Positions 11,795 to 22,984 of a DNA stretch of 64,000 nt are shown one piece after another. The notes under the pieces were generated by a model that saw nothing but the letters and a program-made list of their open reading frames with translations, searched no databases and was not told the origin of the DNA. Each line of letters begins with the position of its first letter. The stretch's first letter is position 1. This stretch comes from Schistocephalus solidus (lineage: Eukaryota > Platyhelminthes > Cestoda > Diphyllobothriidea > Diphyllobothriidae): contig WEDG01001309.1 in NCBI GenBank assembly GCA_017591395.1, positions 1 to 64,000 of the forward strand, written 5' to 3'. The position numbers and the translations under genes were made by a program.

Positions 11795-12560
11795 AGAAGG
11801 CTCCCAATCTGACGTTTACACCAGACCCCGCCGTCGGCCCAGCGTATGTGCTGTGTGTGTCGAGTGGCTGACCAGGGGACTGGGAGTCAGACGATGATGG
11901 CTCCTCCTTATCCCCTGATTTAGTAAATCCTGGTGTGTGCGTTATGGGGGCCAGGTCATGCTGTGACACGCGAAGGGTAGGCCGACCAGTCAGCCAATGC
12001 ACCCACTCCCACATCAGACAAATCACTGGCTCGGACGGTGGTCTGATTGTGGGGGTGAGGGAAAGAGTGAGGTCGACAGCTCAGCACATTTTCCACACTA
12101 TAAACAATATGATACGCTTGAAACTATCCCGGTGCGCTAAAAGCCGTGGCTTGGATGGTTGCCAACTGACGGGAACACTCGGACCGCGTGGTCAGCCAAT
12201 GTGTGTTTTGTGTGTAGTGGCTGACTGGCAGACTGAGAGTCAGGCTGCAATGGCTCCTTCTTAACGTGGCCTTCATGGCACTCCCACTCCGTGGGATCTG
12301 AGCCAGGTGTGGTGGTACGCCCAGGGGCGGCTCCGGCCGCGCCAGCCACCTGTGCTCTCTTCCATCTCCGATTGTCTTGACTCTGTCATTACACCAGGCT
12401 CGGGTGGGGGAGGAGGAGGAGAGAGTGCGGTAGATGCAGCGCAAGTCTTCTATCACTTTAAACAAATCACGCGCAAGTCACCGTACCTGCATCACCCTGC
12501 TGGGGAGCGTACGGTGGACCTCGTCGAAATCGACTGTTTAACTATCGTATGTGAATGCTA
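11795..12560 (-). repeat. repeat C copy 5, longest copy
   Basis: This is the most complete copy, about 750 bases. From right to left it runs: GGTGGACCTCGTCGAAATCG (12,512), CCCTGCTGGGGAGCGTACGG, GAGAGAGTGCGGTAGATGCA (12,418), CCACTCCGTGGGATCTGAG (12,283), CAGACTGAGAGTCAGG (12,229), and TGGTTGCCAACTGACGG (12,156). It then continues with a second module with GGCTCGGACGGTGGTCTGAT (12,029) that elsewhere is seen only at 5.1 kb. It is useful as the local reference for the family. Confidence 0.7.
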
Positions 12561-13490
12561 GTGCATGGAATTCAGACCCGCTGAAGCCAAATATATTTCT
12601 ATTTTTTTGCAAAACTTTGCTGTCAAGTTATCTAAATTTAAAACGGTTTGCTGACAACTTACTCTAGGAGTGAAGAAGGTTTTTACAGTGGGTGGCCTTC
12701 GGCAATCCCACGGCGCTTTCCATGCATTTTTCCATCAAGTATATCTTGTAGTGTGTTGAAACCAATGAGAAATAATCATAGTACTTAAGTAGTCATTTAC
12801 AGAGTTTTTACAGGCGGCCGAAAAGAAATTTATTCATGAGCCGGCATTCGGAAGTGACTGAAATATTGTGGGATAACGCTGCACGGTAATAATTTTTACA
12901 ATCCCCTTAAGTAGTCTTTTATAATATAAAAAAATATAAGAATTTCGGTCAACATTTCACGAGCTAGCCAATTACGGGTGATATCCAGCCCAAACGAGAT
13001 GTGCCGATTAAACTCAGGCCTGACCTTTCTTCCTGGAAGGTCTGACGTTAACATATTCAGGAGCTCGAGCTGCTACGCCTTGAAGCGGCGTTGCAGTCTC
13101 ATCTACGTCGTTTAATTGAGAAGATATGATTTTACTTAGGGGTTTTTTGACTCTGTTGCGGAGGCCGGAGTCACTGTCAAAGGTGAACAGAAGGCGTACC
13201 CACGCACGGTACAGCAAGCCAAGCCGGCAGCGAAATTCGCACGTTAAATCAGACAGCCAATCAGTGCGTGTGTGGCAGTATCGAGCGCACGTGAAATGCC
13301 CTTGCTCATGTGTGCTGTCCAATCAATAATTATTCGAACATTCGAGCTTTTTCCACGAGGGCATTCTTGTGCAAGAAACGGTCAATCCTCGACTAACACG
13401 CCATAGGCCGAGATTTTCCAGCACGTTCAGGGGCTCCAAAAAGCCGATTTTTCGATAAGAGAAAAACCGTGTTTTCACAGGCTGAAAATA
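12561..13490. other. no supported gene; fragment of foldback family
   Basis: Bases 12,765-12,975 share CTTAAGTAGTC, GACTGAAATATTGTGGGAT and AATTTCGGTCAACATTTCA blocks with the right end of the foldback element at 16.6-17.5 kb. The rest is AT-rich with no motif. Confidence 0.5.
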
Positions 13491-13526
13491 AAGTTGTAGA
13501 GGATTTTGGCAGATATAAATAAGTCA

Positions 13527-13685
13527 TTTGAACCACTTATAAAATACACGGCGGCCTCAATTTTATTAGAACCCACACTAGCAAGGGGGAAGGCTTTAGT
13601 ACAGCCAATGCTCTAGCCAACTGAGCTACGAGGCCCCAACCAGGAGCCGTGAGTTTTTATCACACTTGAGTTAAGTTACCCTCCA
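13527..13685 (-). mobile_element. SINE-A, minus copy
   Basis: The reverse complement reads GGGGCCTCGTAGCTCAGTTG GCTAGAGC (box A-like), then a TGTGGGTTCTAAT box B-like segment and GAGGCCGCC. It is flanked by AACTTAACTCAAGTGTGAT and a TGGCAGATATAAATAAGTCA tail. It is tRNA-derived but cannot be a functional tRNA, because the acceptor stem does not close. Confidence 0.8.
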
Positions 13686-13764
13686 AAATCCTCTACGAAT
13701 TAATGGTATCTGGTGGATTCTACATTGTATCAGCATTGGCGAATTCGATACGTTGCAGTAGGCA

Positions 13765-13925
13765 TAATGGGTAACTTGACCCAAATGTAATTAAACTCAC
13801 GGCTCCCGGTTGGGGCTTCGTAGCTCAGTTGGCTAGAGCATTGGCTGTACTAAGGCCATCCTCTTGCTGGCGTGGGTTCGAATCACATCGAGGCCGCCGA
13901 GTTTTTCACAAGTGGGTCAAACGAA
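13765..13925 (+). mobile_element. SINE-A, plus copy
   Basis: This copy has GGTAACTTGACCCAAATGTA, then TCGTAGCTCAGTTGGCTAGA (box A), GGGTTCGAATCACATCGAGG (box B) and CGAGTTTTTCACAAGTGG. It is inverted relative to the copy about 80 bases upstream, so the pair can form a long hairpin. Confidence 0.85.
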
Positions 13926-14468
13926 GGTAAAGGATTTGTTCCCGAACTCACCTTCCCTCTCTTCCATCTACCCGTCGGGCTCTTAGGGACCCTCTGCTTT
14001 TAAAGACTTCCTTTCGTAGCCTCATCTGCCCGAAATAGAGCGACACGAAAAAATATTGCCTGTGTTTGATCATGTATGACCACGTATAAGGTGGTTTTGC
14101 GCCCACCTTATTGAGCTGGTGAATATTTTGCTTCAAGCACTTTGGAAGGTAGCATAGTTTTGAGAATAAGAGCATGAAGCGGTCCTCATACCCAACACCC
14201 GCCTTTTAAGAATTTTTCCATAAACAGGAAACAAATTAAATTGATGCAAAATTTGTAAAAGACCAAGAAATTTTACTTCACCCATAGGATGAGGGACTTT
14301 TTGTTTATCCTTTTGACAGCGTCATAATTCTGATGCCTTCCTCTTCCATTGCATCCTTTGTTCCCCCTTCTATTATCTTTGAGGGTTCTGGCAAAAGTGA
14401 CATGAGCTTAACCCCTTTGCTAACCCAGTACTCCCTTCAAGCTCTATGGTCTTCTTTGCTCTGCTAAG
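13926..14468 (+). other. intron end upstream of the ETS exon
   Basis: No exon encoding the PNT domain or the ANPG-type residues expected just before the ETS domain was recognised. The last 60 bases are pyrimidine-rich and lead to the acceptor at 14,467-14,468. Confidence 0.5.
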
Positions 14469-15331
14469 GTTCTGGACAGATTCAACTGTGGCAGTTCCTG
14501 TTAGAACTTCTCTCCGACACCCGCAACATTAATCACATTGCTTGGGAGGGCACACAAGGCGAATTTCGTCTGGTCGACCCTGACGAGGTCGCTCGAAAGT
14601 GGGGCGAGCGCAAAGCAAAGCCGAACATGAACTACGACAAGATGAGTCGTGCTCTACGCTATTACTACGACAAGAATATAATGTCTAAGGTGCATGGCAA
14701 GCGATACGCCTACAAGTTCGATTTCGCCGGCATTACTCAGGCCATCCATCCTTCAGGAACCTCCTTGTGGGGTCCCTGTGGACTCGGCTTTGTCCCGGGA
14801 CTAACAAAATGGTCTGCTCCGTCGACTGTGAAGGCTGCCCTGACGAACGATAGTCCTCTGAGAAACTGTACCTCAGACACCGTGCGCGCGGTTGCCATGG
14901 CAGCGGCGGCAGCGGTCTCCTCATCCCGTCCAGTCAACCCGGGCTTCGAATGCCCTTGTTATTCACGCTGCTGCGTCGAACGACAGAGACTTGGCGTCCC
15001 GAAGACACTCAACCCCGCTGATGCACGCAAAGTCTTCCCCAGGATGCCCAGCTGCGCGGAGTCGCCGTTGAACTGCATTACTCCCGTTGACGAGTTAAAC
15101 CCAGGCGCTGCCGACCTGGAGACCAAAAATAGCGTGCACGCGCCTTATCTGTCAGTCAGTGAGACCAGTCACTGGTTGGTGGAGAACTCTCCAACCGCAA
15201 TCGCCCAGAAATTGGCTGCATTCGCTGATAATAGTCGATATCTCTTCGCTAATGAGAAATTTCATCACGAGAAAATTTGCCCAGACACCTCGACGCACAA
15301 CGGGCAGAATAAATTTGATCTGTTTTATTAA
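14469..15331 (+). CDS. ERG/FLI-like: ERG/FLI-type ETS transcription factor, terminal exon
   Basis: This exon encodes a nuclear sequence-specific DNA-binding protein of the ETS family. The acceptor is the AG at 14,467-14,468 after a pyrimidine-rich run; the first codon is completed by a G from the previous exon, giving Gly-Ser-Gly-Gln just before the domain. The ETS domain fills roughly exon residues 4-90. It has the first helix ([13 protein letters not shown]), [20 protein letters not shown], and the recognition helix [14 protein letters not shown] with its two DNA-contacting arginines, then [11 protein letters not shown]. The exact [10 protein letters not shown] start and PNMNYDK are diagnostic of the ERG/FLI subfamily rather than ETS1 or ELK. 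The tail of about 195 residues after the domain matches nothing I recognise and has an Ala run and several Cys. The stop is TAA at 15,329-15,331; AATAAA-like signals follow within about 60 bases. Upstream exons (PNT domain) were not found in the window, so the gene is partial here. Family call is very secure; ERG versus FLI is not resolved. Confidence 0.93.
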
Positions 15332-16612
15332 AATTTGTTTGGCATCCACTTTGAACTTTTCGATTTTCTCGCCAAGTTTTTTTCAAAATAAAACATCTTT
15401 AGAGCGGAAGCGGAAGAGCGTCGTGGTTTTTAAAACGGCCACCTTTTTAAGGAATAAGACTTGGACTAACAATAGATAATCGTTACGGATCCCCAAAATC
15501 AAACAGTCTGCGACGGCTCTGGAACGGCGCTTCAAGGCTGACCTACATGTCATCCTCTTATCAGGACAGATCTGCAATCATGTGACCTTCAGCAGTACCA
15601 ATCACAGATGACAGCGCACAAGTCCGTATTTCAACCGGCAAGACCTCAAGGCAGTTCTCACTGCGCCAGAATTAAAATTTCTCCCCTGGTGTTTAGATTG
15701 GGCTGTTTGAAGACAGTAAATTAACCACAAATTGTCACTTCGTTGTCGGCAACATTACAGATCCCTGGGTTCCGGATCCAGTGCTTTGGCTAAACAGCCC
15801 TTTCCCTAAGGTGGTTGTTCGAGGGTAAAACAGTTTTCATGGGTATAATTTACGGAATACTAATTATGCCAAGCATTCATCCTCTCTGTTTAAATTCGCA
15901 GCCTCTAGGACACAGATAAGCGGAATTTATAACATCTGGTGCCTCGGAGCAGGAATATTTCTGACCCGAAGACAGTTATTTAACTTTGAGTAATTAGACC
16001 AAACTCCATTAGCCATGGCGGGATAACCGCGTAATATTCCTAAGCTGCCGACAGGTAGCTGGTAGTATATATTTAGGTTGTACGCTACACAAAATCGGCA
16101 GCATAGGTACCAGTTTAATGTCCAGACACATACTTTGCAGATACTTTCTAGCCACATGAGACAGTTGTGAGGGTTTCGACTCTTCATCGGGTCTCCCAGC
16201 GTTACCTGTGTGCTTTCTGGGACATACTTCGGTTTCGAACTTGTTGTTTTTTTAGTTTCCCCAGAAATTATTCGGTACATTGAGGTAAATCATTCTATAT
16301 GAGGCTTTATAGACGTAGACTGAAAGTTGATATGAATATTTGGACCAACGTCCATCAGCCAAATGCTGGTAGTTTATGTTAACCCTAATTGGGCTAAGTA
16401 AATAATGGCGGTGTAATTAGACTTGTCTACCTGGGGACACCCTAAGTAATTCAAGCGAGAATGGACGTGTTGTCGTGCAGTGATGGACACCTAGAGGTTT
16501 CCTAAATCTAAAGTCTCCGAAGTTAGCTGTTTTGACAGAGCATACGCGCAACTCAGCAGGCCGTCCCAACAAGCGTTCTCATCAGCAGCCTGCGTGAAGC
16601 GTGAGTAGGGTT
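15332..16612. other. no supported gene; repeat fragments
   Basis: After the ETS stop there are AATAAA-like signals (15,308 and about 15,387). Bases 15,990-16,310 share CCGCGTAATATTC, CCCAGCGTT and CTGTGTGCTTTCTG blocks with 19,725-19,930. This marks another dispersed family also seen at 4.7, 21.65 and 22.1 kb. The 117-codon minus frame here lies in that repeat. Confidence 0.5.
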
Positions 16613-16614
16613 GT

Positions 16615-17440
16615 CATATTGATTATCGTGCAGCTTTTTACCAAGGTATTTCAGTCACAGTAGGATTGCGACTTTTGAACGAGCTTCCTTCTGATCGCCT
16701 GCAAAACATATGTTCTGTAAATAATGGCTACTTAAGTAGTATGTATTTTACTCACTGATTTTAACTGTCCTTAAAAATTAAAATATATTTTACGGAAAAC
16801 ATTCGCAAAAATATCCTTTCGTACACTCGTTTGGTAGGAAATTGCGTTTTCTTCAAATTTTATACTTGAAGACAGGGTATCTTTCGGTTTTATAAAAGGT
16901 TCTAATATGGACATTTTCAAGACCGAGAAATGTTCATTCATAAAACATCTTCTCCGTCAAGTCATTAATGTCACCTATAATTTATCCAACATTATCCACA
17001 TCTATTGCAAAATATTTTTAGAAATGCGTGAGTTCTTCCTCATAGCGTAGAGAAATGGGTGATTTTCCTTACACAGGATGTATACAGCATGTAGTTTGGA
17101 AACCTTGACTGCAAGTGCAACGGCCGGTAGGATTCAAAATTATTTGGCAATTTGAGAAATTTTTTTAAAAACGAGTGTTACCCTTTCTTCAAGCATGCAA
17201 ATTGAAGAAGACGAAATTCGCTACCGAACGTGCAAAAGAAAGAATTTTTAATGCATGTTTTCCATAAAATATATTCTAATTTATAAGGACAGTAAACATC
17301 TGTTAGTTTAATACATGCTACTTAAAGTAGGCATTTTTTAAGCGTTTATTTCTTGAAGGCAGTCAGGAAGAAGCTCGTTCAAAAGCCGCCATCCTAATCT
17401 GACTGAAATGTATTGGGATTTGACTGCAAGATAATCAGTA
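16615..17440. mobile_element. foldback (long inverted repeat) element
   Basis: The left arm 16,615-16,900 and the reverse complement of the right arm 17,160-17,440 align along their whole length. Aligned blocks are GATTATCxTGCAG, TTTCAGTCA, CTTTTGAACGAGCTTC, the CTACTTAAGTAG palindrome, AACTGTCCTTA, AATATATTTTA and CTTGAAGA. The arms are about 280 bases with a 260-base AT-rich spacer. No transposase is encoded, so it is a non-autonomous foldback or MITE-type element. Confidence 0.8.
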
Positions 17441-18120
17441 TAATAAACCTACTTAAATAACTTTTTCAAATCGAAAACATATTTTAGAATTTCGGTCGAC
17501 ATTTCATGAGATAGGGAATCTACCTTACGTGTTGTGTGGCCGAGACCAATCGAGCAAGCAAAGAAATATCGATCAGTGTTCGTGTCGTGGGTCGAAAGCT
17601 GATTCACACACACGTAGCTGTTAATCAATATCGACTTACGGAAAATTGAATAAAGACAAAGTTGGAAAATGCCCAACAAACGAAATAATCATAAAAGCTA
17701 CGCAACATTAAAGGTATAACAAAAACGGATACTATAAAAGTACGTAACAGCAGTTCAATGAATCAGTGTCATACTAACTAGATGATCTACCAACTCACGA
17801 AACTCTTGTTGTTTTCGCCTTGGCGAGACGGGCTCTCAATAACTTTACAGCCCCGCCAAGCGTCCATGCAAGGACTCAGCACGTGTTCGCCACAGGATTT
17901 CACGCCCATGTTTACCTGTTCTTGACGGTCAGAGGCCATGTGCTTCGGACTTATTTATTTCCGGGAATTCAGTCCACTGTATTGTTACTTTCCGATTTTA
18001 GTCTCAGGATGTTACTTGCACTTGGATTTTATGAAAATTAATATGTGTGAACATGGACAGAGCATTTATCCTGATCCCCTGACGCGAATTAGGCATTCGA
18101 TGTGTTAGGAACTTAAGCGA
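17441..18120. other. no supported gene
   Basis: Bases 17,480-17,530 carry the AATTTCGGTCGACATTTCAT block that recurs at 12.94, 25.8-25.9 and 61.07 kb. The remainder is unremarkable. Confidence 0.4.
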
Positions 18121-18124
18121 AAAG

Positions 18125-18420
18125 CACACGCAAGTCAACGACAGTTCGAAATTCACATCCGACAAGGTCCACTGGGTGCTCCACAGCAGGGTGGTGTAGA
18201 GACCCTAACTTGCGCGAGGATTAGTTTTAAGTAATAGTATACTTGGGTTGCAGCTACCGCACTCTCTCGTCCCTCACCCGCCTGCGTCCGCTGTCATGAC
18301 ATAGTCAAGAAGGTCGGAGGTGGGATCGGGCGCAGTTGGCTGGTGCGGCTGGTGCGGCTGGTGCGGCTGGTGACGTGCAGCTACGCCTGGGAGTGCCATA
18401 CACGGCAAAAGTGGCTGGTG
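18125..18420 (+). repeat. repeat C copy 6
   Basis: The copy has GACAGTTCGAAATTCACATC, CTCCACAGCAGGGTGGTGTA, CACTCTCTCGTCCC and AGTCAAGAAGGTCGGAGGTG blocks. It is followed by an internal GGTGCGGCT triplication at 18,330-18,370. Confidence 0.65.
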
Positions 18421-20380
18421 AGGCCTCAGCCGCACCTACATGCGCCACCACGCCCCCCACCCCATGTTCAGCATTTTTTATGGGAGCGCAACCCGAATAA
18501 CACCTGCCGGGCCCCGATTTAGACCCCGGGTTGGTCCAGTGTTTAGAAGGCATCTATGGAAGCCAAAACATGGCGTGAACAGACACATTGACCTACCCCT
18601 GCTATCACGCGCTACGCCCACGCGTCCAGGAAGCACAGCCCACTTCCCAACCAAGGACGCACCCCGAGTTGGGCGGCTTGAGCCCGAACCAGCCACGGAC
18701 ACAGCCCACCCCCTAAGGGTTTGACTACGGAAACGATCCTTTGCTATTGCACTCACAATCTCTGAGGATGTACTCATGTGCGAGTTCGAAAACTCTGACC
18801 AATAAACCCACTGTTCCAATGATCGCACCTTCATTTTGTTTGCAGACAAGACAATTGCTGGTGCGCTGCTTTGCGGCCGTTTTGCATATTCGAGGATCTC
18901 TTTTGCTAGTCGAGCAGGTACTACTAAAAATTTATCCAAAAGGATATCGGTGACTTTTGAAACAACATTAGTTTGCGTCTGCTCACTGCCTGGCAGTGAG
19001 TTCTCTCCGCTTAGATCATGACATTCATAACGCTTTCTATACAGTCACTGAAGTCGGCGACTTTACATCAATGCATACTGTTTGGAAAGGCGACATGAAG
19101 TTATCAAGCCGTGTGCTTGTGGAGTAACGGTCAGTCTCTGTGACAGCCGGGTAAAACCGCATGCCCCTAAAAGCGCGTGATCAGTTTTGAAAGTATAAAT
19201 TTGTCCGGGCAACTGCGTGTTTTGGAGCTGGCCGCTGAGGGTGGTGGTGGCGGCGGCAGTGGTGGGGTTGCTCGCAGACTTAAGTGCCTGTGGTTACCAG
19301 GTTTTATCGTCTCAGGGTGAGAGTTATTCGACCACGAGCTTGCTCACTCGCGCCAGCTGCCTGCACCAGCGCCACCATCGTTAATTGGCTTTCGCCTGCG
19401 CACCCCTCCACACCCCCTCCAACCGCGGCCCCTTGCTGGCGCGCAAGGCAGAGAGGGAGCGAGGGGGGAGCGGACGAGGTTTGCATCTGGCCCGCAATCT
19501 CGTCTGTCGACGCGCGGTGGCTGCAAGACGCAATAAGCCACGCGCCTGTTAGGCCCCAGAATTGTCACCTGCTCAGTCTGGCGACTCAGAGGCGACTGTG
19601 GGACTAGCAAACAACGAGGTAAACAACTGCGTAATTATTTACCATACTGTCAGCACAGGTACTAGCTATAAACCCCGACACAGGTGTTTCGCAGATCTTG
19701 GGCCGCTGCATGACGCAATTGCGAGGGATTCGACTCATCAGTGCATCGCCCCCAGCGTTCCACGTGTGTTTTCTGTTATATGAAATCCAGTTTTTATTCT
19801 GTCTTTCCTACTTTCCGGGGAAATGAATGCACCAACTTGGGGTAAATCCTTCGGGACCGACTGAGCAGCTACCGCGTAATATTCAAACACTGCCAATGGG
19901 CAGTCAGTAGTATACAAGTGCGTAATTATTTACGCAAAGGACAATACAGGTGATAGTTAAGAGCCCAAACACGTGAAACGAGCCTGAAAACGTCTGTTCC
20001 AAATGCTTTACACCAAGTTTACGCATTAATTTCCGATGTCAGTAAATAAGAAAATTTAGCCATCTAAAAAGCTCATGATTGCAAACTTCCAAACAAAAAC
20101 CTGTTCTTTCTTTAAAGAAGTCATGTTTTGCTAGCGGACAAGCTGACTAGCGGAAAGTTCCTTTAGTGCACTTTTTCTATAACGTGTACTTACAGTAGCA
20201 AGAGCATTGAAAATCAATTAAATCAATTAAATAGTCATTTTTAGCGAGTATCGGCATTTTAGGTGACCAATAAAAGACCTTAAAAAACTAGCTTGCTGAC
20301 CTGACTGATCTATCTTCGGATTTAGCTACAGGAAAATTATTAGTATGGATCCAATTCAACAATTCTTCCCAATCGAAAAG
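18421..20380. other. no supported gene; GC-rich island and repeat fragment
   Basis: Bases 19,220-19,600 are markedly GC- and CpG-rich (GGTGGTGGTGGCGGCGGCAG near 19,240) against an AT-rich background. They could be a promoter-like island, but no first exon was found. Bases 19,700-19,930 belong to the CCCCCAGCGTT family. The 153-codon minus frame at 18,478-18,939 is Pro/Arg-rich and unrecognised. Confidence 0.4.
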
Positions 20381-20384
20381 ATAT

Positions 20385-20945
20385 TTCAGGATGACACGAA
20401 CGCAATATGCAACCCAAATCAGTGAACAAAGGATAGGGCGGCAAGAAATACGGAACCGGTGGGCCTAAATGAAGAAAAAGAGAGTGCCAACGTTAGCCTA
20501 TCCATTGTTTTCGTTGCCAGGTTAGTGGGTTCGCACAATATATGGTTGCCCCGACAAGTGAGATCCAGTGGCTTTAAGTTACGCCGTCCAGTGTGCGCGA
20601 TGTCATTCTTAGCTGACCCACTTTGATACGGACCCTCAACGACAGCAATAATGAGGCCGGATCTCCGTGATCTTTCATTACCACAGTAACACTGATGCAT
20701 TTTAAAAGTACTGCCATGCCCTAGTAGTCGGCGTTTGGAGAGATTCCATCTGACCGGATACTTTGGTCCTCTTACGGCCAAAGAAATTATTATGTGACCC
20801 AACTAACCCGCCAAAGAACGTTAACCCTAACAAACACAATGGATGGAGTTATTTCAAGGTTGGCCTGCAATACGGTCACGTATTACACGCTGGCCTATCC
20901 TTTGTTACCTGATTTGGTTCGCATATTTCGATCTTTCCAAAATCA
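20385..20945. mobile_element. TIR element, about 530-560 bp
   Basis: The ends 20,401-20,437 and the reverse complement of 20,893-20,928 match (AATATGC, ACCAAATCAG and AACAAAGGATAGG blocks). A truncated copy in opposite orientation lies at 10,348-10,648. The 127-codon frame inside shares a protein-like stretch with the 10.5 kb copy but has no transposase motif. Right next to it, 20,960-21,010 is CTA/ACT-rich. Confidence 0.65.
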
Positions 20946-21261
20946 ATTCTATCACAATTAACTACTACTCATACTACTTTTACTGCTGCTACTAATACTA
21001 CTACTATTTTGTTCTTGTCTTCATGAGTTCGGTTAACATTTCATCGTGCTATAGTCATGATGATCATTTGGGCTCATAACTGTAGATTATTGAGATATCT
21101 TGCACTTGAAAAGCCCAGACACCACATTAAATGAAGTCATTCTCTATCACATGACATTTACAATGAACAGAAGATGACGCGTGATAGTACTCAGCGACAA
21201 ATGCAACAGCTACAGCAGCCCTGTGACATTTTTCTCGAAAGATGGAACATGGACCCTCCGG

Positions 21262-21600
21262 AGCAGTCTTCCAGTTTCTCCGACGTAGTTTCTTTGCCCG
21301 CAATTGCACCACATCCGATAATAAATTCCAGATGTTTCATGCCACAGCAGTGCATGCACAAGCAAGACAAACGAAAAAATTCCACTGAACCTAAATATTG
21401 TCGGGCGATTCCAAACGTCTAAAACGTCTTGGAGGTCGTCAGCCGCCTTCTCGAAACCACTTGGAGTGGGTGGGACCGAGGCAACAATTCCGCGACAAAA
21501 GAACCCACTGTCGCAGCAAGAAACATCTGGAGTTGTTTATTGGATCTGATGCAGTTGCGAGTGAAGCAGCTACGTTGGAAAAACTGGAAGACTGTCTTTG
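21262..21600. repeat. inverted repeat, arms about 80 bp
   Basis: The left arm 21,262-21,340 (CAGTCTTCCAGTTTCTCCGA, then CCAGATGTTTC) matches the reverse complement of the right arm 21,522-21,600. A related single arm is at 39,883-39,960 (GAGCAGTCTTCCAGTTTATT). This is a dispersed foldback family; the open frames on both strands across it are side effects of the palindrome. Confidence 0.7.
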
Positions 21601-22980
21601 ACGCGAATTGACCGAACACGTGGCAGCAATATGCCAAAATGAGTGCCCCCAGCGTTTCCGTGTGCTTTCTGGTATGAGAACGCCAGTATCCATCCTGTTG
21701 TGTTAATTTTTCTCTGGTAAAGATGGTTATGTACAGCACCAAGAAAGCCAGAAACCCCAGGCTCATGTTTTGCTTTATGCTCGACGATGGAAAAGTGTGC
21801 AAATCACTAATCACCCACGACAGAACAATTATCCTTTTTACACTTATGTCAAAGCAACAAGATTCTACCGAAGTCTGTGCGGGTGAAACCAACAATGAAG
21901 TCATCTCAAGACTTTCGATCCGCTATGGCTTTCAAATTCTTGGAGCCTTTATAACAGATGCGCACTATTGACTTCGTAAATTCAAAGAGAAGAAAAAGTA
22001 AAGACATGCAATTTTGCAGGGACCGTATACACCTTATGTTACCTACTATAATGTTCCACCCGTAAAACCCCCATTACCACCGGTCCCGTATTACACGAGT
22101 CTGGAGTTTCTGGCTTTCTTGGGGCTGCACACAGCATTCCGTTACCATTTTTGGTGAAATAAATGCACGAACCTGGAGTAAGGCTTTTGGAAAAAAACTT
22201 TCAGGCTGAGTTATACCACAGCTGCTGATGGATTTCAGTTCAAATATTCAGATCAACTTTCGGAGCGAGCGTAAAAAGGTGTGTTCCGAAGCATTTACTA
22301 TAACATCGCGCATTAAATTCCTCAGAAATTAAACAAGGCAACTCCGGAGTAAAAATTGAATAAACTTTTCGGCATTAATAAGTAGCATATTTCAACATAG
22401 TTCAACTTCGTATTCCTTTCGGAATCCCAGGGTCAATTAAACACAGACTTCTAAACACGCTCTCAGATCCCTTGGTGATCCTTTCATTGACGCTTTGATC
22501 AAAGATGAAAAGACACCAGGTTCAGTCTTTGATATGCTCCAATCACAATACGATACTCCAACCATTAGCTCGATTTCATGAGGGCGAAAAGTAGTAAGGA
22601 CGTTCTAAAGGGACCTATCCAACGTGAACCGTGAGAAATAAACCGATCGAACGCCGATCACTCGCAACCAGTTTTGTATGCATGATGTATTTTTACGTTC
22701 TATGATGACTTTTTGTTTTTTTAGGCGACACAGTATACCGTAAAGATAAAACTGCCACGGGCGCAGTATCAAAGCTAAACATATGATCGTATTATTTAAG
22801 AGGTGTGAAAAACGCGATCATTGTTTCTGATCCCAACTTGAAAGACTGTCGTGTACATGAGACCCAGACCAAATTATCTGCCAAACCGACTTCAATGTAT
22901 GAAATCCACCAATTCTGATACAGTGAGCTGATTGCCAAAGCAGGATTTCCAAAGACAGCAATCGCGATTCCACACTACGC
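21601..22980. other. no supported gene
   Basis: The CCCCCAGCGTTTCCGTGTGC block at 21,644 belongs to the family at 16.2 and 19.7 kb, with a related fragment near 22,110-22,200. Nothing else is identifiable. Confidence 0.4.
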
Positions 22981-22984
22981 AGTT

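Noticed and set aside
13800..13900. Candidate tRNA gene with good box A and box B
   Set aside because: The acceptor stem cannot be closed, and the same unit recurs with a fixed non-tRNA tail, so it is a SINE.
12900..14468. Upstream exons of the ETS gene
   Set aside because: No frame here encodes a PNT domain or the residues expected before the ETS domain.
18478..18939. 153-codon minus-strand frame
   Set aside because: Arg/Pro-rich composition without motif; opposite frames are equally open because of high GC.
21419..21904. 161-codon minus-strand frame
   Set aside because: Half of it lies in an inverted repeat; the hydrophobic stretch is isolated and no family is recognisable.
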